A stretch of DNA of 33,760 nt from Phycisphaerales bacterium. GTDB taxonomy: Bacteria; Planctomycetota; Phycisphaerae; Phycisphaerales; JAGLTS01. How positions within the stretch are numbered: the first letter of the stretch is position 1; the number at the start of each line of letters is the position of its first letter. The translations under genes and the position numbers were made by a program. Of this stretch, positions 16,042-23,874 are shown in pieces. The stretch lies in the NCBI GenBank assembly GCA_023135165.1, contig JAGLTS010000031.1, forward strand, positions 1-33,760, written 5' to 3'. The notes below the pieces were generated by a model. The model was not told the origin of the DNA. It made no database searches and saw only the letters and a program-made list of their open reading frames with translations.

Positions 16042-16068
16042 CGAACTGCCGCCACGGTCCGCCTCGCT

Positions 16069-18087
16069 TCACGCGGCGCGGCACGTGCTCATCCAGAACC
16101 GCGCGATCTCGATGATCTTGCCCTTCGGATCGGGTACGAGCTGTGCCTTCGATATGTACGCATTCGCCCCCGCCCTGAGACAATCGCTGATGTCGTCGTC
16201 TTCCTCGGAGATGCTGAGCATGACGATCGGCGTGCACCACAGCCTCTCGTTACCCTTGATGAACCGAACGACCTCCAGGCCGGACACCTCCGGCATGCGA
16301 AGGTCGCACAGGACAAGGTCCGGCTGACGGCCCGTGCCGTGCGAGCTCTTGAGCAGTTCGATCGCCCTGCCACCGTCCTCCGCCACGACGACTTCGATGC
16401 AGTCCATCGAGGCAAGGGCGGTCTCGACGAGCTTCACCTGCAGCGGATCATCTTCGACGAGCAGCACGTGGAGCGATGCCGCCTCGACTTGTGGCGCGGT
16501 CGTTTCGTCGGGTGTTGTACCCGGCTCGGCAGCCGCCGGGGCGGTCTTGGGTTTGGCCAGTGACGTCTCATCAGGCAACGGCTTGCTCGGCGGCGCGCGG
16601 AATACGCGAACGCAGTTCCGTCCCGCCTCCTTGGCGGCGTACACCCCCCGGTCCGCAGCTTGGACGATCGCCTCGGGGTTCTCGAAGAAGCCTGCACAGG
16701 CAGGCTCCATCGCCGCGACGCCTAGGCTGATCGTCACCGCAAGCGTGTCGGGCGCTCCATCCACATCGGAAGTGTCGAACGGCCTCTCTTCCACGGCTTG
16801 GCGACATGCTTCCGCGATCGTCGCTGCCGAGGCACGGCCCGCGCCTGGCAGGATCACCGCGAACTCCTCGCCACCATACCGGCAGACCACGCCCGCATCA
16901 CCGACCGCTTCGGTGAGTCGGCTCGCCAGTTCGACCAGCACCGCATCTCCCGCCTGGTGGCCGTGCGTGTCGTTCACCAGCTTGAACCGATCCACATCGC
17001 CGAAGAGCACCGCGAGGCTCCCGCCGTTCCCTTGTGCCTCCTCGAATCGCCGGCTCATTTCCGAGTCGAACCTTTTGCGATTCGCAACCTGTGTCAGCCC
17101 GTCGGTCAGTGATTGCCGTGTGAGATCCTCCGTCGCCTCACGCAGGCTCCTCGTCTCCCGGTCGAGGTTGATCTGGTGTTGGACGAGTTGCTCACCCGCT
17201 TGCACGAGGATGCTCGACACATCGGGGGGATCGCCCGTCTCCAACTGGAAGAGCCGTGAGAGTTCACGCGCACCATCCGTGATCTCGGCAAGCAGCCGCT
17301 GCGTATCCTCCGGCACAAGGCCGAACCATTCATTGCCCTCTCGCATGAGTTGGGCGATCTTCTCCTTCGGGTCCGGAAGCGTCAACGCCGCTGCGGAGTC
17401 TTTTCCGAGCGCCACGACGCGTGAGATGTTCAAGTATCCGGAACCCGCCCGATCAGGCTGATGGTGGTAGCGCATCGGTTGAACGAGCGATTCCGGCAGA
17501 TGCCATTGGCTCGCGAGCTGTGCACCGGCTTCAGGATGGTCAAAACCGAGCGATTCAAGCTCAATTGCGGGGACGGCATCATGATCGTGGTGTGCCTGAT
17601 CGAGCAGGTCGATGTACGCCTCACCCAACGCCGTGTGCATCGCCAGCATGCCCACATCCTGAAGCAGCGCCGCGATGAACGCCTCCTCCGGATCGCAAGT
17701 ACCCGTGGTTGACGCGATCAGGCGGGCGGCGGTACCGCCGTAGATGCCCCGGCGCCAGTACGCGATGAAGTCGAAGCCGTCTTCCTTTTCCGTTGACTGA
17801 AACGTGTCGACAAGGCTGAACCCAAGCGCAAGCGATTTGACCGTATTCAGCCCGAGGTAGCTCAAGGCGCGGCTGATCGTGGGACAAGGCTCGCGCAGCG
17901 CGTAGAAGCTCGAGTTGACCGTCTTGAGGATCTTCGTAGCCAGCGCGGCGTCATTCTGCAAGACCTCGGCCAACTGCTTGAGCTGGACGTTCGAGTCGCG
18001 CGTCAGCTCGATGACCTGGAGGGCCACGGCCGGGAGCGAAGGCAGGTTCGGGCAGGAAAGAACCTTGTTCAGGAGGGCGTCACTCAT
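16069..18087 (-). CDS. HDOD - GGDEF - receiver three-domain signalling protein
   Basis: The 672-residue protein has an N-terminal HDOD domain (about 10-215, PTISRALSYLGLNTVKSLAL at 69-88). In it the HD metal pair is degenerate (LLQDVG). A helical linker (275-325) leads to a GGDEF diguanylate cyclase domain with intact GGEEF at 405-409, FGDVDRFKLVNDTHGHQAGD, and a missing inhibitory RxxD site (AVGD). A Pro/Thr/Ala-rich linker (500-538) precedes a C-terminal receiver (540-665) with D546/D547, phospho-acceptor Asp595 in LCDLRMPEVSG and Lys647. It probably makes c-di-GMP under control of phosphorylation and HDOD binding. It is convergent with the Lon-like gene. Confidence 0.9.
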   Translation of the reverse strand: MSDALLNKVLSCPNLPSLPAVALQVIELTRDSNVQLKQLAEVLQNDAALATKILKTVNSSFYALREPCPTISRALSYLGLNTVKSLALGFSLVDTFQSTEKEDGFDFIAYWRRGIYGGTAARLIASTTGTCDPEEAFIAALLQDVGMLAMHTALGEAYIDLLDQAHHDHDAVPAIELESLGFDHPEAGAQLASQWHLPESLVQPMRYHHQPDRAGSGYLNISRVVALGKDSAAALTLPDPKEKIAQLMREGNEWFGLVPEDTQRLLAEITDGARELSRLFQLETGDPPDVSSILVQAGEQLVQHQINLDRETRSLREATEDLTRQSLTDGLTQVANRKRFDSEMSRRFEEAQGNGGSLAVLFGDVDRFKLVNDTHGHQAGDAVLVELASRLTEAVGDAGVVCRYGGEEFAVILPGAGRASAATIAEACRQAVEERPFDTSDVDGAPDTLAVTISLGVAAMEPACAGFFENPEAIVQAADRGVYAAKEAGRNCVRVFRAPPSKPLPDETSLAKPKTAPAAAEPGTTPDETTAPQVEAASLHVLLVEDDPLQVKLVETALASMDCIEVVVAEDGGRAIELLKSSHGTGRQPDLVLCDLRMPEVSGLEVVRFIKGNERLWCTPIVMLSISEEDDDISDCLRAGANAYISKAQLVPDPKGKIIEIARFWMSTCRAA

Positions 18088-18150
18088 TGCCTCGACATCT
18101 TTCCAGCATTCCGGGGATTATGTGGAAGCGGCCACGACCCCCGGCGTGAG

Positions 18151-18252
18151 CGTTCGATAGGAACGGCGGTGAACACATCCTTGACATCATGGTCAATGAG
18201 GACACCACCGAATCGGATGCCCAGCCGACCTCCTTGATGAGATTGTGAATCT
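18151..18252. promoter_or_regulatory. Three short dyads in the divergent uvrB/HDOD gap
   Basis: Inverted repeats are CGTTC-N5-GAACG (18151-18165), TTGAC-N6-GTCAA (18181-18196) and AGATT-GTG-AATCT (18240-18252). They could be operators for uvrB or the HDOD gene. None matches a LexA box I know exactly, so no regulator is named. Confidence 0.35.
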
Positions 18253-18338
18253 GAGTTCCCCACTCATTTGCCGGAAACGCGCCAAGCGGACCCCCACGTC
18301 AAGGCGAACCACCGATCCCCGTCTCCGCCGGATGCGCG

Positions 18339-18344
18339 TATCCT
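18339..18344 (+). promoter_or_regulatory. Candidate -10 element (TATCCT) close to the uvrB start
   Basis: TATCCT ends 10 bases before the uvrB ATG (18354). If used, transcription would begin at about 18351 and give an almost leaderless mRNA. There is no ribosome site before the ATG, which fits. No -35 match is visible, so confidence is low. Confidence 0.3.
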
Positions 18345-18353
18345 ATCGGATGC

Positions 18354-20486
18354 ATGTTGCCGCGATCAGACATCCCGTTCCGCATCGAGAGCGTTTTCGC
18401 ACCGGCAGGCGACCAGCCCGCCGCGATCGACGACATCACCGATCGCTTTGGCTGCGGCCAGACCGCCGTCTGCCTGCTCGGCGCGACCGGCACGGGCAAG
18501 ACCTTCACCATGGCCAACGTCATCCAGCGCATCGGCAGGCCGACCCTCATCATCAGCCACAACAAAACCCTCGCCGCCCAGCTCTACGAGGAGATGCGAG
18601 CCCTCTTTCCAGACAACGCGGTCAGCTATTTCGTCAGCTATTACGACTACTACCAACCCGAAGCATATATCCCCGCACGCGATATTTACATTGAGAAAGA
18701 CGCCTCGCGAAACGACGAGCTCGACCAACTCCGACTCGCCGCCACCAGCAACCTCATGGCGCGACGCGACACCATCGTCGTCGCATCCGTCTCCTGTATC
18801 TTTGGCCTGGGATCGCCCGCTGAGTTCGGCAAGAAGGTCCTTTCGCTCTCACGAGGCATGACCATCCAGCGGCGAGATCTCTTCGTGGGCCTCAGTCGAA
18901 TGCAGTACGAACGCAGCGAATTCGAGTTCAAGCGAGCTTCGTTCCGCGTTCGAGGCGATGTGATCGACGTCTATCCATCGCATGATAAGTACGGCGTCCG
19001 AATCGAGATATTCGGCGACGAGATCGAGGCGCTGCAACTGATCGAGCCGACCAGCGGGGAGGTGATCGCTGACGAGAGCCATGTCTTCATCTTCCCAGCC
19101 GTCCACTACATGCTGCCGGAGGAAGACATCCAGCAGGCGGTGCAAGCCATCCGGGAAGAGCTCGATCAGCAGGTGCTGCACCTTCGCGGACAGGGCAAGC
19201 TGCTCGAAGCCCAGCGTCTCATCGCACGCACCCGCTACGACCTCGAAATGATCGAAGAGGTCGGCTACTGCTCCGGCATCGAGAACTACAGCAGGCATCT
19301 GGACGGGCGCGCGCCGGGCGAACGACCGTACACGCTGCTGGACTACTTTCGGTACGGAGCCCAAGCTGACGGCGAGCAGGCGAGGAGCAGTGGGGGCAGT
19401 GGGGGTCGTGGGGGTTGGCTGCTCATCATTGACGAATCGCACGTCACCATCCCGCAGGTTCGCGCGATGTACAATGGCGATCGAGCGAGAAAGCAGGTGC
19501 TCGTCGATCACGGGTTCCGCCTCCCCAGCGCGCTGGACAATCGGCCGCTGCGGTTCGACGAATTTGAACAGATCGTCCCGCAGGTTCTCTTCGCCTCCGC
19601 CACGCCCGCAGCGTACGAACTCGAGCGAACCAGCGGCGAGGTCGTCGAGCAGATCATCAGGCCGACCGGCTTGGTCGATCCCGCCATCGAGGTTCGACCC
19701 GCCCGGAACCAAGTGCCCAACTTGATGCAGGCCTGCAAGGAACGCGTCGAGCAGGGTGATCGTGTGCTCGTCACCGCACTCACCAAACGCCTTTGTGAAG
19801 ACCTGACGACGTACCTCGGCGACCAGGGCTTTCGCGTTCGCTACCTGCACAGCGATATCGAAACGCTCGAACGCATCGAGATCCTCACCTCGCTGCGCGA
19901 AGGCGAGTTCGATGTGCTCGTCGGCGTGAACCTCTTGCGAGAAGGTCTCGATTTGCCCGAGGTCTCGCTCGTCTGCATTCTCGACGCGGACAAGGAGGGT
20001 TTCCTCCGCAGCGCCACGAGCCTCATCCAGCAGATCGGCCGAGCCGCGCGCAACGTCTGCTCAAAGGTGATCCTGTACGCCGACCGCATGACACCGTCGA
20101 TGAGCAAAGCCATCGACGAGACCGACCGCAGACGTTCGATCCAGCTTGCGTACAACAAAAAGCACGACATCACGCCGACCACCATCAGAAAGGCCATCCG
20201 TCGCGGCATCGAGCGGGAGCTCAAAGCCCAACGCACTGCACGTGATGTCCTGAGCCTGAAGGAAGAGCAGTACGACCGCGTGGAGTTATTGCGCCAGCTC
20301 GAGCAGGACATGCTCGCAGCGGCCAAGACGCTCGACTTCGAGAAGGCAGCAGCGCTGCGCGACCGAATCAAGCGCATCAAAGAAAGCCCTGAGTTTGACG
20401 GTGCGTGCGCTGGTGACGAAGGCCCGCCGCCTGGAACGCCCGGCCGGCGCAAGAAGCCGCGAAGAAAGCGCACGTCGTGGCAATGA
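18354..20486 (+). CDS. uvrB: Excinuclease ABC subunit B, with a glycine-rich insertion
   Basis: UvrB is the damage-verifying helicase of nucleotide excision repair, working with UvrA and UvrC. The 710-residue product has Walker A GATGTGKT (43-50), the beta-hairpin YYDYYQPEAYIP (97-108), DESH (360-363) as motif II, ASATPAAYELE (motif III), RYLHSDI, VGVNLLREGLD, IGRAARN (motif VI) and a C-terminal UVR domain at about 645-680 that contacts UvrC. Between LLDYF (328-332) and LLIIDESHV (356-364) there are 23 residues, where E. coli UvrB has about four. The extra part includes an SGG/SGG/RGG run. The tail after the UVR domain is a basic 30-residue stretch. Otherwise every motif is intact, so it is probably active. 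Confidence 0.96.
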   Translation: MLPRSDIPFRIESVFAPAGDQPAAIDDITDRFGCGQTAVCLLGATGTGKTFTMANVIQRIGRPTLIISHNKTLAAQLYEEMRALFPDNAVSYFVSYYDYYQPEAYIPARDIYIEKDASRNDELDQLRLAATSNLMARRDTIVVASVSCIFGLGSPAEFGKKVLSLSRGMTIQRRDLFVGLSRMQYERSEFEFKRASFRVRGDVIDVYPSHDKYGVRIEIFGDEIEALQLIEPTSGEVIADESHVFIFPAVHYMLPEEDIQQAVQAIREELDQQVLHLRGQGKLLEAQRLIARTRYDLEMIEEVGYCSGIENYSRHLDGRAPGERPYTLLDYFRYGAQADGEQARSSGGSGGRGGWLLIIDESHVTIPQVRAMYNGDRARKQVLVDHGFRLPSALDNRPLRFDEFEQIVPQVLFASATPAAYELERTSGEVVEQIIRPTGLVDPAIEVRPARNQVPNLMQACKERVEQGDRVLVTALTKRLCEDLTTYLGDQGFRVRYLHSDIETLERIEILTSLREGEFDVLVGVNLLREGLDLPEVSLVCILDADKEGFLRSATSLIQQIGRAARNVCSKVILYADRMTPSMSKAIDETDRRRSIQLAYNKKHDITPTTIRKAIRRGIERELKAQRTARDVLSLKEEQYDRVELLRQLEQDMLAAAKTLDFEKAAALRDRIKRIKESPEFDGACAGDEGPPPGTPGRRKKPRRKRTSWQ
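19390..19416 (+). repeat. In-frame 9-bp tandem repeat inside uvrB
   Basis: Three 9-bp units, GTGGGGGCA, GTGGGGGTC and GTGGGGGTT, encode the glycine-rich run in the UvrB insertion. Each unit is three codons, so copy-number change keeps the frame. The unit equals the intergenic repeat at 6662-6685. Confidence 0.9.
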
Positions 20487-20519
20487 CACGTACGGTTCCC
20501 AGGAGAGTCCCCGCCCACG

Positions 20520-20546
20520 CCGGACCGAAGCGTAGCGCAGGTCCGG
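20520..20546. other. Hairpin after uvrB
   Basis: CCGGACC (20520-20526) pairs with GGTCCGG (20540-20546), with a 13-base loop that has its own GCG/CGC pairing. It lies 33 bases past the uvrB stop. It may terminate or stabilise the transcript, but there is no T-tract. Confidence 0.45.
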
Positions 20547-20564
20547 GTATCCCCGCCCGGCCGC

Positions 20565-20570
20565 TACAAT
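20565..20570 (+). promoter_or_regulatory. Candidate -10 (TACAAT) before the oxidoreductase gene
   Basis: TACAAT matches five of six -10 bases, 37 bases before the ATG. No clear -35 is visible, and the -35 region overlaps the hairpin at 20520-20546. Confidence 0.35.
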
Positions 20571-20607
20571 GCCCATCACCTGACGTCTCCCCGCTGGAAG
20601 CACCTTG

Positions 20608-21636
20608 ATGACGACATCCGAGCCGCTCACCGTTGTCCTCGCCGGGTGCGGAGACATCAGTCGAACGTGGCTCGACGCGGCGCTGCGTTTCCCCGGTCTG
20701 CGAATCGTCGGCCTCGTCGATCTGAAGCCCGATCGCGTGCTAGCAATCCAGCAGCAGTTTCGCCTCGAGCACGCCGCTATCGGCACGGACCTCGGCGCCG
20801 TCATCGACCGAACGCACGCACGAATCGTCTTCGACTGCACGACGCCCGAAGCGCACGCGGACATCACGATCGCCGCTCTTGAGCGCGGCTGCCACGTCCT
20901 TGGCGAAAAACCGATGGCCGACTCGATGCAGAGCGCCGCACGCATGCTCCAAGCGGCGCGAGACGCCGGCGCGATCTACGCCGTCGTGCAGAACCGCCGA
21001 TACACGAAGGGCATCAACCGCTTCCGCCGCGTCATCCAGTCCGGCGAGATCGGCCCGCTCACCACACTGCACGCGGATTTCTTCATCGCCCCGCACTTCG
21101 GCGGCTTCCGCGATGAACTGGAGCATCCCCTGCTTCTGGACATGGCGATCCACACGTTCGATCAGGCCCGTTACATCTCCGGCGCCGACCCCGTCACCGT
21201 CATCTGTCATGAATGGAATCCGTCCGGATCGTGGTATAAAAGCAGCGCATCCGCTGTCGCCGTCTTCGAGATGACCGGCGGTATCGTCTTCAGCTATCGC
21301 GGCAGTTGGTGTGCCCAGGGCCTGCGCACGAGTTGGGAAAGCGCGTGGCGAGCGATCGGCGAGAAAGGCACCGTGTTGTGGGATGGTGCAGATACATGCT
21401 GCGCCGAAGTCGTTGTCGGACGAGACGGACTCCTTCGCAAGACAGCACCGCTGAGCATTTCGGATGATGTGCAACTTGAGCATCTTGACCATGCTGGAGT
21501 GATTCACGAGTTCCTCTGCTGTGTTCGAGATGGGCGCGTTCCGCAGACCGCCTGCACTGACAACATCAAGAGCCTCGCCATGATCCATGCAGCGGTTCAA
21601 AGCGCCGCGTCAGGTCGGCGGGTTGACATCGCATAG
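20608..21636 (+). CDS. Gfo/Idh/MocA family oxidoreductase
   Basis: This 342-residue protein has an N-terminal Rossmann domain (TVVLAGCGDISRTWLDAAL, residues 8-26) for NAD(P), then CHVLGEKPMADS with the conserved E100-K101-P102. The C-terminal alpha/beta domain has D178-x3-H182 (LLDMAIHTFDQ), matching the catalytic D-x3-H of the family. Such enzymes oxidise or reduce sugars, sugar derivatives or inositols at one hydroxyl. The exact substrate is unknown. The ATG follows GGAAG by 7 bases, and a TTG one codon earlier is ignored. The downstream isomerase gene starts 14 bases after its stop, so the two form an operon and probably a two-step conversion. Confidence 0.9.
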   Translation: MTTSEPLTVVLAGCGDISRTWLDAALRFPGLRIVGLVDLKPDRVLAIQQQFRLEHAAIGTDLGAVIDRTHARIVFDCTTPEAHADITIAALERGCHVLGEKPMADSMQSAARMLQAARDAGAIYAVVQNRRYTKGINRFRRVIQSGEIGPLTTLHADFFIAPHFGGFRDELEHPLLLDMAIHTFDQARYISGADPVTVICHEWNPSGSWYKSSASAVAVFEMTGGIVFSYRGSWCAQGLRTSWESAWRAIGEKGTVLWDGADTCCAEVVVGRDGLLRKTAPLSISDDVQLEHLDHAGVIHEFLCCVRDGRVPQTACTDNIKSLAMIHAAVQSAASGRRVDIA

Positions 21637-21650
21637 AAAGACATCTACCC

Positions 21651-22562
21651 ATGAACAACGTCACGCCGCTTCACGACATCCGCATCGGCACGCTCGTCCC
21701 CGGTAGCCCAGAGGTCGATCAATACATCGCTCAGATCCTTCCGCACGGGTTCGAGAGCTTTTCCATCACGTTCTGGCAGACGACGGGAGATGTTGATCTC
21801 GTTGAACTGGCAAAGCGCGTCAAAGACAACTTGGCCGAAAGCGACGCTGTCATCAGTTCGATCGGTATTTATGGCAATCCGCTGGGAGATGAGCCTGCCG
21901 ATGTCGAGACGGTCAGAAGTTGGGAGCGGATTATCGACGCGATTCACCACTTCGACGCTGATGTCGTCACAGGTTTCGCTGGCCGGCTGCGCGACAGGCC
22001 GATTGATGAGTCAATGCCGCGATTCACGGAGGTTTTCAGCGAACTGGCCAAACGCGCCGATGACTGCGGTGTGCGTCTGGCGTTCGAGAACTGCGCAATG
22101 GGCGGCAACTGGCAGTCCGGGGACTGGAACATCGCACACAATCCGCGCGCCTGGGAGATGATGTTCGACGCCGTCTCATCCGACCGCCTCGGGCTTGAGT
22201 GGGAGCCGTGCCATCAGATGGTGTGCTTGATCGATCCGCTGCCGCAACTCGCGCGGTGGACGCCCAGGATCTTCCACGTGCATGGCAAGGATGCGACGAT
22301 CCATTGGGACGTGGTCCGGCGCGACGGCATCGCAGGCCCCGAGCCGTTCGCCTTTCACCGCACGCCGGGTTTCGGTGACAGCAACTGGACGAACATCCTC
22401 TCCGAGTTGCGACGCCACGGGTTCGTCGGCTCAATCGACATCGAGGGCTGGCATGACCCGGTCTATCACGATGAGTTGGAAATGACAGGGCAAGTGCACG
22501 CGCTGAACTATCTCAAACGCTGTCGCGGCGGTGAGTTCGTGACAAACCCTGACGTTTCGTGA
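21651..22562 (+). CDS. Sugar phosphate isomerase/epimerase (xylose-isomerase-like TIM barrel)
   Basis: The 303-residue product fits the AP-endonuclease-2/xylose-isomerase-like barrel. Expected metal ligands are E146 (RLAFENCAMGG), E183 or E185 (GLEWEPCH, where many members have D-P-S-H), H188, H209/H211 (IFHVHGKDA) and E265 (GSIDIEGWHDP). These enzymes isomerise or epimerise keto-sugars or inosose intermediates with a divalent metal. Pairing with a Gfo/Idh/MocA enzyme is a common arrangement for carbohydrate or cyclitol breakdown. It ends 18 bases before the convergent phytase gene. No ribosome site stronger than a purine run (AGAAAGA) precedes the ATG. Confidence 0.85.
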   Translation: MNNVTPLHDIRIGTLVPGSPEVDQYIAQILPHGFESFSITFWQTTGDVDLVELAKRVKDNLAESDAVISSIGIYGNPLGDEPADVETVRSWERIIDAIHHFDADVVTGFAGRLRDRPIDESMPRFTEVFSELAKRADDCGVRLAFENCAMGGNWQSGDWNIAHNPRAWEMMFDAVSSDRLGLEWEPCHQMVCLIDPLPQLARWTPRIFHVHGKDATIHWDVVRRDGIAGPEPFAFHRTPGFGDSNWTNILSELRRHGFVGSIDIEGWHDPVYHDELEMTGQVHALNYLKRCRGGEFVTNPDVS

Positions 22563-22580
22563 TCAGCGCGCGTCAATCAA

Positions 22581-23852
22581 TCACGGGCACTGCGCATCGT
22601 AGTTGGCAAGCATGATTCCCAGGTCCGCCTGGTCGGTGTCATCATCGCCGTCAAGATCACCGCCATCGTCAAGCTCATAGGATGCGAGCAAAATGCCCAG
22701 GTCCGCCTGGTCCACATCACAGTCGCCATCCAGGTCGCCCGGGATCGGCATGACATCGCAGTTCTCACTGAATGCACGCGGATTCCAGGCCGGGTCGATT
22801 AGCAGCATCTCGCCGCCGGCCGAGGCGATCATCTCCCATGCGATGAGCTTGAAGTTCTGATTGCCGCCCGGATTCCAGTGGTCCTGCACGATGAACAGCC
22901 CTTGTGGGAATGCGGTGCCGAGCGCTGCGCTCATCACGTCGATGCCGTCCGTCCCGCTGACGCCGTCGATGTCGCCGAACGGCACGACCTCGAACGTCAT
23001 GACATACGTGTTTTGATGACGTGTATAGATAACGAACTCAGCGCTGCCCTGGCTTGACGCGAGCAAGTACCCCCCACCGGCGCTGGTCTGGTAGATGGTG
23101 AGACCCTCGACATCCGCTGTCAGGTAGCCAGCCATGCCCGTCTCATCGACGAGCACGCGATCCTCGCCTGCATTCGGCTCAGCGCCGTAGCGCCAGATGC
23201 CGACATCCTCCTCCGCGATGTAGAGCTGTCCGAAGGTGTCATCCGCAGCCATACCCTCTGTCTGTAAGCCAACGCTGAATGCGCGGACCAGTTCCGCGGT
23301 CACTAACCCTGCGCCATTGTCAAAGAGCCGCCACTGCTCGACATGGCCATACGGATCGTTGACCAGCGCATAGAAGTTGTCGGTGGCGCAACTGCGGTAG
23401 AGGGCGAAGCCATACGGCTCATTCACGCCCACGCTGATCGGTCCGGCTGTGACATCCTCAAGCTGGCGCGTCGCCGGGTTCACACGGTAGACGTCGATCG
23501 TGTTTGCAGTTCGATTCCCCACAGCAACGATGTCCACAAGCTCATCGTCCAGCGGGAAGTCGTAGCGAACATCGACGTTGTTCGGGCGACCGCTCGCGAT
23601 GAACTGGAGTTCGACGCCTGCAAGATCGTACACAGCAAGGCCGGCCTGTTTGTCCGTGCCGATGATCAAACTCAGTGACGGGTCAGTCGGGTGAATCCAG
23701 ATCGCCGGATCGTCCGCCGCATCACCGCTGCTCGGCACGGGCTCCGTCTCAACCACAGCCGGAACTGGGACCGTCTGCGCATGGAGGGACATAGGCGCGA
23801 CCAACAGGAACAGGGCGGCTGCGCGCACGCGAAACATAGCTGATGTTTTCAT
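22581..23852 (-). CDS. Secreted beta-propeller phytase with C-terminal dockerin-like domain
   Basis: Beta-propeller phytases release phosphate from phytate outside the cell and need calcium. The 423-residue protein has a signal peptide (hydrophobic 10-24, cleavage near MSLHAQ). The phytase signature DAADDPAIWIHPTDPS lies at 44-59, followed by GTDKQAGLAVYDLAG, NNVDVRYDFPL (91-101) and EGMAADDTFGQLYIAEED (199-216); these acidic residues bind calcium and phosphate. Residues 372-423 are a dockerin-like pair of calcium loops, ending YDAQCP. The start is the ATG 22 bases after the stop of the peptidase gene. It has no clear ribosome site, so translation may be coupled. A longer in-frame reading to 24059 overlaps the peptidase gene and is Arg/Thr-rich. 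Confidence 0.93.
   Translation of the reverse strand: MKTSAMFRVRAAALFLLVAPMSLHAQTVPVPAVVETEPVPSSGDAADDPAIWIHPTDPSLSLIIGTDKQAGLAVYDLAGVELQFIASGRPNNVDVRYDFPLDDELVDIVAVGNRTANTIDVYRVNPATRQLEDVTAGPISVGVNEPYGFALYRSCATDNFYALVNDPYGHVEQWRLFDNGAGLVTAELVRAFSVGLQTEGMAADDTFGQLYIAEEDVGIWRYGAEPNAGEDRVLVDETGMAGYLTADVEGLTIYQTSAGGGYLLASSQGSAEFVIYTRHQNTYVMTFEVVPFGDIDGVSGTDGIDVMSAALGTAFPQGLFIVQDHWNPGGNQNFKLIAWEMIASAGGEMLLIDPAWNPRAFSENCDVMPIPGDLDGDCDVDQADLGILLASYELDDGGDLDGDDDTDQADLGIMLANYDAQCP
22584..22739 (-). repeat. Dockerin-like cassette, phytase copy
   Basis: This encodes two loops, GDLDGDCDVDQADLGILLAS and GDLDGDDDTDQADLGIMLAN, then Tyr and a CP end. At DNA level it is close to the cassettes at 23878-24039 and 28539-28691. 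For instance, CCCAGGTCCGC and its variants recur in each QADLG block. The Cys in the first loop and the terminal Cys may pair. Confidence 0.85.
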
Positions 23853-23874
23853 CGAGCGGATCGTACCGATTCGC

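Noticed and set aside
18151..18165. LexA box upstream of uvrB
   Set aside because: CGTTC-N5-GAACG does not match the GAAC-N4-GTTC or GTTC-N7-GTTC patterns I know, so it is kept only as an unnamed dyad.
18849..19850. 333-codon minus-strand frame
   Set aside because: It lies opposite uvrB. No ribosome site or domain is seen.
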